Positions 42,095-51,146 of a stretch of 64,000 nucleotides of DNA are shown in pieces. The stretch's first letter is position 1, and each line of letters opens with the position of its first letter. Location of the stretch: positions 1 through 64,000 of the forward strand of contig CAIYDT010000152.1 of NCBI GenBank assembly GCA_903924985.1. The letters are read 5' to 3'. The notes below the pieces were generated by a model. That model was not told the DNA's origin. It ran no database searches and saw nothing but the letters and a program-made list of their open reading frames with translations. The stretch is from an uncultured Acetobacteraceae bacterium. GTDB lineage: Bacteria > Pseudomonadota > Alphaproteobacteria > Acetobacterales > Acetobacteraceae. Made by a program: the position numbers and the translations under genes.

Positions 42095-43678
42095 ATGAAG
42101 CCGTTCGCCTGGACGTTGGCTTTGCTGCTGGCGCTGTTCGCGCCCGAGACGCACGCGCAGAAACCGGGCGGCACCCTTCGCGTCTACCACCGCGACAGCC
42201 CCGCCAGCATGTCGATCCATGAGGAAGGCACGGTTGGAGTCCTCATGCCAATGATGGAAGTTTTTAATAATCTCGTCGTCTATGACCCGCACATTCCGCA
42301 AAACAGCGTCCAGTCGATCCGCCCGGACCTCGCGACCAAGTGGGCCTGGAACGCGGAACACACCGCGCTGACGTTGACACTACGAGACGGGGTGACGTGG
42401 CACGACGGCAAACCCTTCACCAGCGCCGATGTGAAATGCACCTTCGATCTGCTGACCGACGCGGGGAAGGAGAAGCTGCGGCTGAACTACCGCGGCAGTT
42501 GGTGGGTGAACGTGTCCGGCACCACCACCAACGGTCCGCATGAGGCAACGATCCACCTCAAACGGCGACAGCCGGCGTTGCTGTCGCTGCTGGCAACCGG
42601 ACAAACGCCGGTCTATCCGTGCCATGTTTCGCCACACGATATGCGGCTGCACCCGATCGGGACCGGGCCCTTCGTCTTCCAGGACTACCAGCCAAACCAG
42701 AGCATCAAAGTCGCGCGCAACCCGCATTACTGGAAGCCGGGGCGCCCTTACCTGGATGGGATCGAATACACCATTATTCCGAACCGCTCGACGGCCATGC
42801 TTGCCTTCGTCGCGGGCAAGTTCGATATGACCTTTCCCAACGAAATCACGGTGCCGCTGCTGGCGGACCTGAAGAACCAGGCACCGAACGCCGTCTGCGA
42901 GATTACGCCGACCAGCGAGTCCATTGGGTTGCTGATCAACTTCACCGCACCGCCGTTCGACAACCCCGAGCTGCGGCGTGCCATGTCGCTGGCGATGGAC
43001 CGCAAGGCGTTCGTCAGCATCCTCGGTCAGGGGGAAGGCAACCTGGGCGGGGCGATGCAGCCAGGGCCGGAGGGTGTCTGGGCCATATCGGACGCCATGC
43101 TGGCAACGCTACCGGGTTATGGCGGCGACATCGCCAAGAACCGGGAAGAGGCCAAGGCCATCATGCGGCGCCTCGGCTACGGGCCGGACAAACGGCTGGC
43201 GATCAAGGTGTCGGTGCGCAACCTCCCGGTTTATCGCGACCCGGCGACGCTGCTGATCGACCAGTTGAAGGAAATCGGTATCGACGGGGAGCTGGAGACC
43301 ACGGAAACCGCCACCTGGGTACCGAAGCTGATCAAGAAGGATTTCACTGTGGCGATCAGCGTGCTGGGCGCCGGCGCCGACGATCCCGATCCGACTTTCT
43401 ACCAGAACTACGTCTGCGGCGCCGCCCGGAATTACCCCGGTTACTGCAACAAGGCGCTGGACAAGAAGATCGAGCAACAGTCGATGGAACTCGATCCGGA
43501 TAAGCGCCGGCAAATGGTGTGGGAGATCGACCGCACGCTGCAAGAGGAACGCGCCCGCCCCATCATCTACCACCGCCGCGCGGCCACCTGCTGGCAGCCT
43601 TGGGTCAAAGGGCTGACCATGATGGTTAACAGTCAATACAACGCCTGGCGGATGGAGGATGTGTGGCTGGACCGGTAG
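42095..43678 (+). CDS. Peptide/nickel-type ABC transporter substrate-binding protein
   Basis: 527-residue periplasmic binding protein of SBP family 5. A signal peptide (cleavage after THA, about residue 21) precedes the mature chain. Typical motifs: LRDGVTWHDGKPFTSADV, GTGPFVFQDY and FDNPELRRAMSLAMDRKAF. Family members deliver peptides or other oligomers to an ABC permease, but no permease or ATPase gene is nearby. GGGAGGAAG precedes ATG. It converges with another SBP gene across 6 bases. The ligand may be a substrate for the neighbouring hydrolases. Confidence 0.92.
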   Translation: MKPFAWTLALLLALFAPETHAQKPGGTLRVYHRDSPASMSIHEEGTVGVLMPMMEVFNNLVVYDPHIPQNSVQSIRPDLATKWAWNAEHTALTLTLRDGVTWHDGKPFTSADVKCTFDLLTDAGKEKLRLNYRGSWWVNVSGTTTNGPHEATIHLKRRQPALLSLLATGQTPVYPCHVSPHDMRLHPIGTGPFVFQDYQPNQSIKVARNPHYWKPGRPYLDGIEYTIIPNRSTAMLAFVAGKFDMTFPNEITVPLLADLKNQAPNAVCEITPTSESIGLLINFTAPPFDNPELRRAMSLAMDRKAFVSILGQGEGNLGGAMQPGPEGVWAISDAMLATLPGYGGDIAKNREEAKAIMRRLGYGPDKRLAIKVSVRNLPVYRDPATLLIDQLKEIGIDGELETTETATWVPKLIKKDFTVAISVLGAGADDPDPTFYQNYVCGAARNYPGYCNKALDKKIEQQSMELDPDKRRQMVWEIDRTLQEERARPIIYHRRAATCWQPWVKGLTMMVNSQYNAWRMEDVWLDR

Positions 43679-43684
43679 GTCCGC

Positions 43685-45262
43685 TCACACCCGCCGCAGG
43701 TTCCACGGCAGGGGGCACGGCCCTTGCAACATGCCCGTCAGGTTCGACCGGAATACGGTGCGGATGTAGTATTGCCCGAGCGGTATCGTGGGCACTTCCT
43801 CCATCGCGAGGTCGCCGATTGCTCGGGCAATGCGGGTTTGCGCGGCATCATCCGCCGCCGCGAGCCAGTCCCGCACCAGTTCCTCCTGCTTCGGGCTGTC
43901 CCACCAGCCGAACCAGCCTTTGGCGCCCTGCCCCCGAAGGTTTTGCGCGACCGCCGGGTTGACCCAGCCGGAGGACGACCCCGTCGTGTGGAAGATGCTC
44001 CAGCCGCCCTTGTCCGGCGGTTCGCGGGACGCCCGGCGTTGCACGACCGTGCCCCAGTCGGATTCCTGTAGATCGACGTTCATGCCCATCTTCTTCAGTA
44101 GGTCAGCGGTGACCTGGCCGAGCGGGCCAATCAGCGGGAAATCGGTAGGGTTGATGATGACGACGCGCTGGCCGGCATACCCGGACTCCGCCAGCAGGCG
44201 GCGGGCTTTGTCCAAACTGCCCTCCATCAGCCGGTTGCCCAGGCTCTCGGACAGGTACGGCGTGCCGCAGGGGAACTGCGACCGGCAAACCCGCCATAAC
44301 GACGTATCGTCGCCGACGGCGGCGCGCATGTAATCCTCCTGCCGGATTCCGGCCAGCACGGCCCGGCGCACCTTCACGTTGTCGAACGGCGGATGCAGGC
44401 AGTTGAACCGCAGGATGCTGTTGCGGCCGGAGGGATCGGCGATGATGCTGGTCACGCCGGGGTCTTTCAGCATCACCGGCAGCAAATCGTTGAACGGACG
44501 TTCCCACCAATCGGCCTCCCCGCGCTGGATCGCGGCGGCGGCGGTGGCGGGGTCGGGTATGACGTTCCACTCGACGCGGGGGAAATACGCGATCTTGCCC
44601 CCGGTCGCCCATTCCGGTTTTTCGGAACGGGGCACATAGGCCTCATGCCGAGCATAGGCGACACGGGCGCCGGAGATATACTCGTCGGGCAAGAAGCGGT
44701 ACGGACCGGAACCGACCACTTCGGTGAACGCCTTCATCGGGTCGGTCTTGGCGATCCGCTCCGGCATGACGAAGGGAACCGAAGCGTCGGGCTTGGCCAG
44801 CGCGTCCAGTAGCAGCGGGAACGGCCGGCTGAGGGTCAGCTCCATGGTGCGGTCGTCCGGAGCGGCCCATTTTTCCACCACCGCGTCGAGGATCTGGCCC
44901 ATGGCATCGCGCTTCGCCCAGCGCTGGATGCTGGCGTTGCAATCGGAGGCGCGCACCTTGGTGCCGTCGTGGAAGGTCAGCCCGTCCCGCAGGCGGATGC
45001 GCCAGGTACGGCCGTCGGCGGACACCTCATGCCCCGCCGCCATCTGCGGCCTCGGACGCATGTCAGGGCCGGCGGAATAAAGCGTGTCGTAGACGTAGTA
45101 GCCGTGGTTGTTGGTGACCGTGGCGGTGGTCCAGATGGGGTCCAGCGACGTCAGATTGGCCTGCGGGATGAACCGCAGCGTTTCCGTCTTGCTCGGCTGC
45201 GCCAGCGCCGGGCCGGCCAAGGGTGCGGACAGAGCTGCTTGCAGGAGCGTACGACGATGCAT
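43685..45262 (-). CDS. Second peptide-type ABC substrate-binding protein
   Basis: 525-residue SBP family 5 protein. The N-terminus MHRRTLLQAALSAPLAGPALA has twin arginines and may be a Tat or Sec signal; mature start about residue 22. IRLRDGLTFHDGTKVRASDC, GSGPYRFLPDEY and FDNVKVRRAVLAGI follow the family pattern. It is only distantly similar to the protein at 42095 and lies tail to tail with it. No transporter genes adjoin. ATG 45262 fits the signal peptide; the long open frame further upstream has no support. Confidence 0.92.
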   Translation of the reverse strand: MHRRTLLQAALSAPLAGPALAQPSKTETLRFIPQANLTSLDPIWTTATVTNNHGYYVYDTLYSAGPDMRPRPQMAAGHEVSADGRTWRIRLRDGLTFHDGTKVRASDCNASIQRWAKRDAMGQILDAVVEKWAAPDDRTMELTLSRPFPLLLDALAKPDASVPFVMPERIAKTDPMKAFTEVVGSGPYRFLPDEYISGARVAYARHEAYVPRSEKPEWATGGKIAYFPRVEWNVIPDPATAAAAIQRGEADWWERPFNDLLPVMLKDPGVTSIIADPSGRNSILRFNCLHPPFDNVKVRRAVLAGIRQEDYMRAAVGDDTSLWRVCRSQFPCGTPYLSESLGNRLMEGSLDKARRLLAESGYAGQRVVIINPTDFPLIGPLGQVTADLLKKMGMNVDLQESDWGTVVQRRASREPPDKGGWSIFHTTGSSSGWVNPAVAQNLRGQGAKGWFGWWDSPKQEELVRDWLAAADDAAQTRIARAIGDLAMEEVPTIPLGQYYIRTVFRSNLTGMLQGPCPLPWNLRRV

Positions 45263-45353
45263 GGCGGGACCCTTCGTGTTGGCACACGCAGTATGCTCCA
45301 ACGCGACGGAATGGGGTAAGCTACAAACACAATACTCCAAAAGGAAACACCGC

Positions 45354-46466
45354 ATGCCCGGCACCAACCCACCCTTCCGAGCAGACCATGTCGGCAGCCT
45401 GTTGCGCCCGAAGGAACTGCAAGCTGCCCGCGCCGCCTGGAAGGCCGGTATCCTGCCGCTGGATGCCCTGCGCGACGTCGAGGACCGCTGCATCGCCGCC
45501 GCCATCGCCAAGCAGGAGGAAATCGGCCTGCGCGCCGCCACCGATGGCGAATACCGCCGCGCCTATTGGCATTACGATTTCGTCGCCGGCCTGGACGGGG
45601 TGGAAATCTACGAACCGGAGCAAAAGATCCAATTCAAGGGCAACGTCCCGCTCGGGCATGCGCTGCGGGTGAACGGGCGCATCGGCTGGTCCAAGCCGGT
45701 CATGCTGGACCACTACGCTTTTCTGGCCTCGCACGTGCGGACGGCGGTGCCGAAGCAGACCATTCCGTCGCCCTCGGTGGTGCATTTCCGGGGTGGGCGG
45801 CAGGCCATCGACCGCACCACCTACCCCACGCTGGACGGGTTCTTCGGCGATTTGGGGGAGGCGTACAACAAAGCAGTCGGCGCCTTCGCGGCGGCCGGCT
45901 GCAAATATCTGCAAATCGATGAGGTCAACATTGCTTACCTCTGCGACCCCGAACAGATCGCGGCGCTGAAAGCCCGTGGCGAGCACGTCGAGGGACTGCT
46001 GGGCATCTACGCCGCCATGCTGAACCGCGCGATCGAGGCGAAGCCGGCGGACATGACGATCTCGATGCATCTGTGCCGCGGCAATTTCCGCTCCACCTGG
46101 GTGGCGCAAGGCGGCTACGAGCCGGTGGCGGAGGTATTGTTCAACCAGATAAATTCCGACGCCTATTTCATGGAATACGACACCGACCGCGCCGGCGGGT
46201 TCGAGCCGCTGCGCTTCGTCCCGCGCGGCAAGAAGACCGTGGTGCTGGGAATCATGACATCCAAGACCGGCGCGCTGGAAAGCAAGGACGACCTGAAGCG
46301 GCGCATCGATGAGGCCGCCAAATACCTACCGCTGGAACAGCTCGCTTTGTCGCCGCAATGCGGGTTCGCCTCCACCGAGGAAGGCAACACCCTGACCGAG
46401 GAGGAGCAATGGGCAAAGCTGCGCCGCTGCGTGGAAGTGGCGACGGAGGTTTGGGGCGGGGTCTGA
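45354..46466 (+). CDS. Cobalamin-independent methionine synthase C-terminal-like protein
   Basis: 370-residue UROD/MetE-C-like TIM barrel of the YxjG/YxjH kind, lacking the N-terminal half of true MetE. RADHVGSLLRP opens the protein. The zinc site is suggested by MHLCRGNFRS (His, Cys), the Glu in GIMTSKTGALE, and the last Cys in LSPQCGFASTEEG. It may methylate homocysteine or another thiol using a donor other than methyltetrahydrofolate-triglutamate. AAGGAA precedes the ATG; divergent from the binding-protein gene at 45262. Confidence 0.85.
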   Translation: MPGTNPPFRADHVGSLLRPKELQAARAAWKAGILPLDALRDVEDRCIAAAIAKQEEIGLRAATDGEYRRAYWHYDFVAGLDGVEIYEPEQKIQFKGNVPLGHALRVNGRIGWSKPVMLDHYAFLASHVRTAVPKQTIPSPSVVHFRGGRQAIDRTTYPTLDGFFGDLGEAYNKAVGAFAAAGCKYLQIDEVNIAYLCDPEQIAALKARGEHVEGLLGIYAAMLNRAIEAKPADMTISMHLCRGNFRSTWVAQGGYEPVAEVLFNQINSDAYFMEYDTDRAGGFEPLRFVPRGKKTVVLGIMTSKTGALESKDDLKRRIDEAAKYLPLEQLALSPQCGFASTEEGNTLTEEEQWAKLRRCVEVATEVWGGV

Positions 46467-46482
46467 CCCGACCTCCATGGAA

Positions 46483-46516
46483 AAAAGGCCGGGGCGCTTG
46501 CGTGCCCCGGCCTTTT
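46483..46516. terminator. Strong bidirectional rho-independent terminator
   Basis: AAAAGGCCGGGGC (46483-46495), an 8-base loop and GCCCCGGCCTTTT (46504-46516): a 13-pair stem with A- and T-tracts on both flanks. It serves the methyltransferase gene (plus) and the MFS gene (minus), whose ends flank it. It is the clearest terminator in the window. Confidence 0.92.
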
Positions 46517-46533
46517 CTTTGGTTCCGTTTGTG

Positions 46534-48252
46534 TCAGTCGACAGCCATCGGATCGATCGCGATCACCCGGTCGCCTGGGTGGATCGACGAGTCCCCGGCG
46601 TAAATGTCCCGGTCCTTCGTCTCAGGCAGGAACAGCAGCCCGATGACGAAGGTCGCTCCGGCGATCACGATCGGGTACCACAACCCGAAGAAGATGCTGC
46701 CGTTCTGTGCGTTCATCGCGAACATCGTCGCCGGCAGCAACCCGCCGAACCAGCCGTTGCCGATGTGGTAGGGCAGCGACATGGATGTGTAGCGGATGCG
46801 GGTGGGGAACAGTTCCACCAGCGCGGCGGCGATCGGGCCGTAGACCATGGTCACCAGGACCATCAAGAAGGCCAGGATCAGCACCAGCTTGAAGGGCTGC
46901 GCCCGGAAGATGTCGAACGGATTCGCCATCTTCACGACCGACGGGTTGGACGCCGCCGGGTAACCGACCGCCGTTAGGGTGTCCGTCACGTCTTTGGCGA
47001 AACTGGCCGACTTCGCGTCGAGGGTCTTGTCTCCGATCTTCACACTGGCCGCCGTGCCGACCGGAGCGTCCTGCTGGGAGTAGACCACCGATGCACGCGC
47101 CAGCGATCCCTTGGCGATATCGCAACCGCTGGTGAACTTCGCGGTACCGACCGGGTTGAACTGGAAGGAGCAATCGCTGGGATCGGCCACCACGACGACC
47201 TTTACCGACTCATGCGCAGCCGACAACGCCGGGTTGGCGATTTCGGCCATCAGATTAAACACCGGGAAGTAGGTCACGGCGGCGATCAGGCAGCCGCCCA
47301 GAATAATCGGCTTGCGGCCGATTTTGTCCGACAGCCAACCGAACAGGATGAACCCGCCGGTGCCGATAGCCAGCGACCAGGCGATCAGCAAATTGGCGGT
47401 GAAAGGATCGACCTTGAGCACGGCGCCCAGGAAGAACAGTGCATAGAACTGCCCTGTGTACCAAACCACACCCTGACCGGCGACCATGCCGAGCAGAGCG
47501 AGGATGGCCCATTTGGCGTTTTTCCACTGGCCGAACGCCTCACCCAGCGGCGCCCTGGAATGGGTGCCTTCTGCTTTCATCCTCAGGAAAGCCGGGCTTT
47601 CCGCCAGTTGCATGCGGATCCAGACGGAGATCGCCAGCAGCAGAACGGATACGATAAACGGCACGCGCCAACCCCAGTCGGCGAAGTCCTTCGGGCCCAG
47701 AGTGGATTGCGTGAACAGGATCACCAGCAGCGACATGAACAGGCCCATCGTCGCGGTGGTCTGGATCCAGCTTGTGTAGAAGCCGCGCCGATTCTGTGGG
47801 GCGTGTTCGGCGACGTAGGTCGCGGCACCGCCATACTCACCACCCAGCGCCAGACCTTGCAGCAGGCGCAGCGCGATCAGAATGATTGGCGCGGTGACGC
47901 CGATCTGGTCCGACGTCGGCAGCACGCCGACGATGAAGGTGGACGAACCCATGATCATGATGGTGATCAGAAAGGTGTATTTGCGTCCGACCAGATCGCC
48001 CAGTCGGCCGAACACCAGCGCGCCGAATGGCCGCACCAGAAAGCCGGCGGCGAAAGCCAACAACGCGAAAATGTTTCGTGTGCCTTCAGGGAACTGGCTG
48101 AAGAATTTGGCACCGATGATCGCGGCCAGCGACCCGTACAGGTAGAAATCGTACCATTCGAACACTGTACCCAACGAAGAGGCTAGGATAACCTTCTTCT
48201 CGCCCGCCGACATAGGGCGGTTGGGGCCGACATGCGACGTGGATGTACTCAT
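46534..48252 (-). CDS. MFS transporter, metabolite:H+ symporter (ProP/ShiA-like)
   Basis: 572-residue major facilitator with about 12 helices. The MHS-family start LASSLGTVFEWYDFYLYGSLA and the loop motifs GRLGDLVGRKYTFL and GWLSDKIGRKPIIL are clear, as is LALGGEYGGAATYVAEHAP. The central loop after about residue 333 is unusually long (roughly 120 residues) with two cysteines (SDCSF and SGCDIA) and looks extracytoplasmic. Substrates of relatives are osmolytes, shikimate, citrate or dicarboxylates. It may import a compound used by the adjacent SDR and hydrolase. Confidence 0.9.
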   Translation of the reverse strand: MSTSTSHVGPNRPMSAGEKKVILASSLGTVFEWYDFYLYGSLAAIIGAKFFSQFPEGTRNIFALLAFAAGFLVRPFGALVFGRLGDLVGRKYTFLITIMIMGSSTFIVGVLPTSDQIGVTAPIILIALRLLQGLALGGEYGGAATYVAEHAPQNRRGFYTSWIQTTATMGLFMSLLVILFTQSTLGPKDFADWGWRVPFIVSVLLLAISVWIRMQLAESPAFLRMKAEGTHSRAPLGEAFGQWKNAKWAILALLGMVAGQGVVWYTGQFYALFFLGAVLKVDPFTANLLIAWSLAIGTGGFILFGWLSDKIGRKPIILGGCLIAAVTYFPVFNLMAEIANPALSAAHESVKVVVVADPSDCSFQFNPVGTAKFTSGCDIAKGSLARASVVYSQQDAPVGTAASVKIGDKTLDAKSASFAKDVTDTLTAVGYPAASNPSVVKMANPFDIFRAQPFKLVLILAFLMVLVTMVYGPIAAALVELFPTRIRYTSMSLPYHIGNGWFGGLLPATMFAMNAQNGSIFFGLWYPIVIAGATFVIGLLFLPETKDRDIYAGDSSIHPGDRVIAIDPMAVD

Positions 48253-48382
48253 GGATTGTGTACCTTCCTGACGTTGCGGCTTTGCGGCCGATTGGGCTCA
48301 TTCACGACTCGGCCCTTGTTATCAGAGGCATACACAACGCCACCTTGGATTGCAAACCAGTAATGTCAGCGGTTTGGGGCCG

Positions 48383-49138
48383 CTACCGCCCGCCGTCGAC
48401 TGCCAAAATCTGCCCGTTCACAAACCCCGCGAAATCGGAGGCAAAGAACATGACCGCGTTGGCGATGTCCTCGGGCTTCCCCAGACGTTGCATCGCGATC
48501 CGGCGCACCAGCTCCCGCTGACCATCCGAGCCATAGCTTTCCCACTGCTTCTCGGTCGCCTCATTTGTCCGCATGAATCCGGGTGCGACCGAGTTGACCG
48601 TGATATTGAAAGGTCCCAGCTCATGCGCCAATTGGCGGGTCAGGCCGACCACCGCGTGCTTGGTGCTGCAATAGGCCTGAATGCCTGTCAGCGAGGCCTG
48701 CAAGCCAGCTCCCGAACTGATATTCACGATCCGCCCGCCGCCCGCCCGTTTCATTCCCGCCGCCGCCGCTCGGCAGAGTGTGAACGCGGCATTCACGTTG
48801 ACGTCGAAGATGGTGTTCCAGGCCTCGTCGGTCACATCCTCCAGCGGTACGGGGCCTTGCCCCGCGACGCCGCCAGCGTTGTTCACCAGCACATCGATGG
48901 CGCCGCCGGTCGCCGTTTCGATGCCACGGATCCAGGCGGTGGCGGCCGAGCGATCCCGCAGATCGACGGCCTGGACGGTAATACCGCCCGGCGCGGCGGT
49001 TTCTTTCAGATTGTCAGGCGAGAGGTCGGTGGCGAACACGCGCGCGCCCAATAAGGCGAACCCGCGGGCGATAGCGCGCCCGAACCCATGGCCGGCCCCG
49101 GTGACGGCAACGGTCTTGCCATCGAAACGGATTTGCAT
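48383..49138 (-). CDS. SDR-family NAD(P)-dependent oxidoreductase
   Basis: 251-residue short-chain dehydrogenase. Cofactor motif TGAGHGFGRAIARG (about 13-26), NNAGG, catalytic Ser in NISSGAGLQ and the YxxxK of YCSTKHAV, ending in QILAVDGGR. Asp after the second strand (ATDLSPDN) favours NAD. The substrate is unknown; it likely oxidises or reduces an alcohol/ketone in the same pathway as the creatininase-family neighbour upstream (15 bases), with which it forms an operon. Confidence 0.93.
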   Translation of the reverse strand: MQIRFDGKTVAVTGAGHGFGRAIARGFALLGARVFATDLSPDNLKETAAPGGITVQAVDLRDRSAATAWIRGIETATGGAIDVLVNNAGGVAGQGPVPLEDVTDEAWNTIFDVNVNAAFTLCRAAAAGMKRAGGGRIVNISSGAGLQASLTGIQAYCSTKHAVVGLTRQLAHELGPFNITVNSVAPGFMRTNEATEKQWESYGSDGQRELVRRIAMQRLGKPEDIANAVMFFASDFAGFVNGQILAVDGGR

Positions 49139-49153
49139 GACGGCGCCCTCCGT

Positions 49154-49849
49154 TCACCAATTCTCCAGCAGCGCCCGCGTCTCGGCCACGGCGGCGTCCC
49201 AGATTTTCAGCATTTCGCTGTCGTCACGCTGGTAGCGGCCGCCGAAATTGCCGTCCTCCAGCAGGATGCGGACCTCGAACGGGGCCATGGTGCGCATGCG
49301 GTCGGTGTCGATCATGGGCTTCTTGCCTTCGATCGTTTCGCGGTCCGGCAACCGGGTCCAGGGGAAATTCTCCATCCAACTGGCGTGCGACGCTACGGGA
49401 TCGATGCGCTGCACCGCAGCCCAGGTCAGCGGCGCCTTCCACCAATCGTGGAAGCGCACCCGCGCATCGGGGTTGTCCATCATCCACTCCTGCGCCAGCA
49501 GGGCGGCGGGCTGGTTCCCGCCGTGGCCGTTCACGATCATGATGCGACGGAACCCGGCATGTTTCAGGCTGTCCAGGACATCCCGCAGCAACGCCGCGTA
49601 AGTGGCAAGGCGCAGGGTCACGGTACCCGGAAAGTCGGAGAAGTACGGCGTCAGCCCGTAGGAGAGGACCGGAAACACTGGGATGCCGAGCGGTTCGGCG
49701 GCCTCGATCGCGACCCGCTCGGCGTTGATCGCATCCGTTGCGAGCGACAGGCCCGCGTGCTGTTCGGTGCTGCCGATCGGCAACACGCATCGGTCGTCGT
49801 GGCGGGTCCAGTCTTCCACCATCCGCCAGTCCATATCGGCGATTCGCAT
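49154..49849 (-). CDS. Creatininase-family amidohydrolase
   Basis: 231-residue member of the creatininase fold. VLPIGSTEQHAGLSLATDAI carries the Glu and His ligands, MIVNGHGGNQPAAL the second metal set, and a late Glu lies in LLEDGNFGG. Relatives hydrolyse creatinine, 3-dehydro-scyllo-inosose or formamidopyrimidines, so the reaction could be ring-amide hydrolysis of a small molecule. First gene of a creatininase-SDR operon. Confidence 0.9.
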   Translation of the reverse strand: MRIADMDWRMVEDWTRHDDRCVLPIGSTEQHAGLSLATDAINAERVAIEAAEPLGIPVFPVLSYGLTPYFSDFPGTVTLRLATYAALLRDVLDSLKHAGFRRIMIVNGHGGNQPAALLAQEWMMDNPDARVRFHDWWKAPLTWAAVQRIDPVASHASWMENFPWTRLPDRETIEGKKPMIDTDRMRTMAPFEVRILLEDGNFGGRYQRDDSEMLKIWDAAVAETRALLENW

Positions 49850-49921
49850 ACGCTGCCCCCAAAAGGTTTCCCGTGGGGACGAACGGTCGCCCCAGGCGCG
49901 CCGCCCGTCAATGTTCGGGTG

Positions 49922-50128
49922 TCAGCGCTTGACCAACATGCGGTCGCAGTTGATACGACCCGCCATAAGGCAATCCTCGGTTTTACTTTTGTCGTAGAGG
50001 ATATGCACCAGAAACAATCCGGCAATGAGGACCAGCAGTACGACTGCGAACCCTATCAGACCCGCGGTCTGACGATCCGCTTCGTTCCGTGCGTCCTCAT
50101 CCGTCAGCCAATTCCGTGGTGTTGGCAT
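49922..50128 (-). CDS. Small single-span membrane protein of unknown function
   Basis: 68 residues with one helix (GLIGFAVVLLVLIAGLFLVHI, about 23-43) between an acidic/basic N-terminal part (NWLTDEDARNEADRQ) and a C-terminal tail containing EDCLMAGRINCDRM. The two cysteines could form a disulfide outside the membrane. Similar small proteins occur in related bacteria. It diverges from the glycosylase gene. Confidence 0.65.
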   Translation of the reverse strand: MPTPRNWLTDEDARNEADRQTAGLIGFAVVLLVLIAGLFLVHILYDKSKTEDCLMAGRINCDRMLVKR

Positions 50129-50243
50129 TATGCCTCTCCAGCGCTTTGGCGCCCCCAGGACTTAACCGCGGGCACGGCCCCGGCGGCAAGTACGAAAACG
50201 CGCCTGGGTTGCCGCCGGCCCAGCGCCCACCTTACACTGCGCC

Positions 50244-50879
50244 ATGTCCAAGGACGCCATCCTTCACCTTAGCAGGGATCCCAGCTTCGCGGCCCTGATC
50301 GGCCGGGTCGGGCGCCCGCGCCTGAGCATCGACCGCCAGCGCGGCCCGTATGAGGCGCTGGTGCGCGCCATTGCCCACCAGCAATTGCACGGCCGCGCGG
50401 CAGAGGCCATTTTGGGCCGGTTCACGGCGCTATACCCTGGTGGAATTTTTCCTAACCCCGAGGCAGTGCTGACCACCGACGAAACCGTCCTGCGCGGATG
50501 CGGGTTCTCAGGCTCCAAAGTCGCCGCCTTGCGCGACATCTGTGCCAAGACTTTGGACGGCACGGTGCCCACCAGACGCACCTCCGCCCGTTTGACCGAC
50601 GCGGAACTGATCGAGCGGCTCACCAGCATCCGCGGCGTGGGGCGCTGGACGGTCGAAATGCTGCTGATCTTCACGCTTGGCCGTCCGGACGTGCTGCCGG
50701 TGGACGATTTCGGTGTGCGGGAGGGTTACCGAGTACTCTATGAACTCGACTCCCAGCCCAAGCCGCGGGAACTGGCGACCTTGGGGGAGGCATGGGCCCC
50801 TTACCGTTCGATCGCGACATGGTATCTCTATCGCGCGGTCGAGGAGGCTCGGGCGCAAGCGCCAACCAGTCGGGCGTAA
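50244..50879 (+). CDS. DNA-3-methyladenine glycosylase (AlkA-type HhH-GPD)
   Basis: 211-residue base-excision glycosylase. The helix-hairpin-helix region is ERLTSIRGVGRWTVEMLLIF, and the catalytic Asp lies in LPVDDFGVREGY. LVRAIAHQQLHGRAAEAI begins the fold. It removes alkylated purines from DNA. It lacks the extra N-terminal domain of E. coli AlkA, as is common in alphaproteobacteria. Confidence 0.93.
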   Translation: MSKDAILHLSRDPSFAALIGRVGRPRLSIDRQRGPYEALVRAIAHQQLHGRAAEAILGRFTALYPGGIFPNPEAVLTTDETVLRGCGFSGSKVAALRDICAKTLDGTVPTRRTSARLTDAELIERLTSIRGVGRWTVEMLLIFTLGRPDVLPVDDFGVREGYRVLYELDSQPKPRELATLGEAWAPYRSIATWYLYRAVEEARAQAPTSRA

Positions 50880-50974
50880 GCGGAATCTTTCATGGAAGTA
50901 ACTCCCGCTGTAAGCGGTGCCACACTTATATGGGCCGCCGGGGCCGGCGACAGCGCGGATAGAGGGTAACAGGT

Positions 50975-51136
50975 GTGTTTAAGGCGATCGAGAACTGGGC
51001 GTCACAAAGCGAAGGCCGGGCTCGGCTGCTGATCATCGCGATCTGGCTGCTTTTTGGCGTGGCGGTTGTGGTGTCGATCGCGGTTATGGCGGTCATCATG
51101 CTGCCTCCGGAGTTCTGGGGCAGGTCGCCATCGTAA
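50975..51136 (+). CDS. Small single-span membrane protein
   Basis: 53-codon gene with GTG start, GAGGG 8 nt upstream (50962-50966) and an amphipathic start (FKAIENWASQSEGRARL) before one long helix (LLIIAIWLLFGVAVVVSIAV, about 18-42). The end reads LPPEFWGRSPS. Codon use and the clear ribosome-binding site argue for a real gene. No family recognised. It ends 10 bases before the M23 gene end (convergent). Confidence 0.6.
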   Translation: MFKAIENWASQSEGRARLLIIAIWLLFGVAVVVSIAVMAVIMLPPEFWGRSPS

Positions 51137-51146
51137 ATCGCCCGCG

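Noticed and set aside
45263-45353. Possible SAM riboswitch before the MetE-like gene
   Set aside because: The 91-base spacer has no SAM-II or SAM-I core; only a faint resemblance near GGTAAGCTAC.
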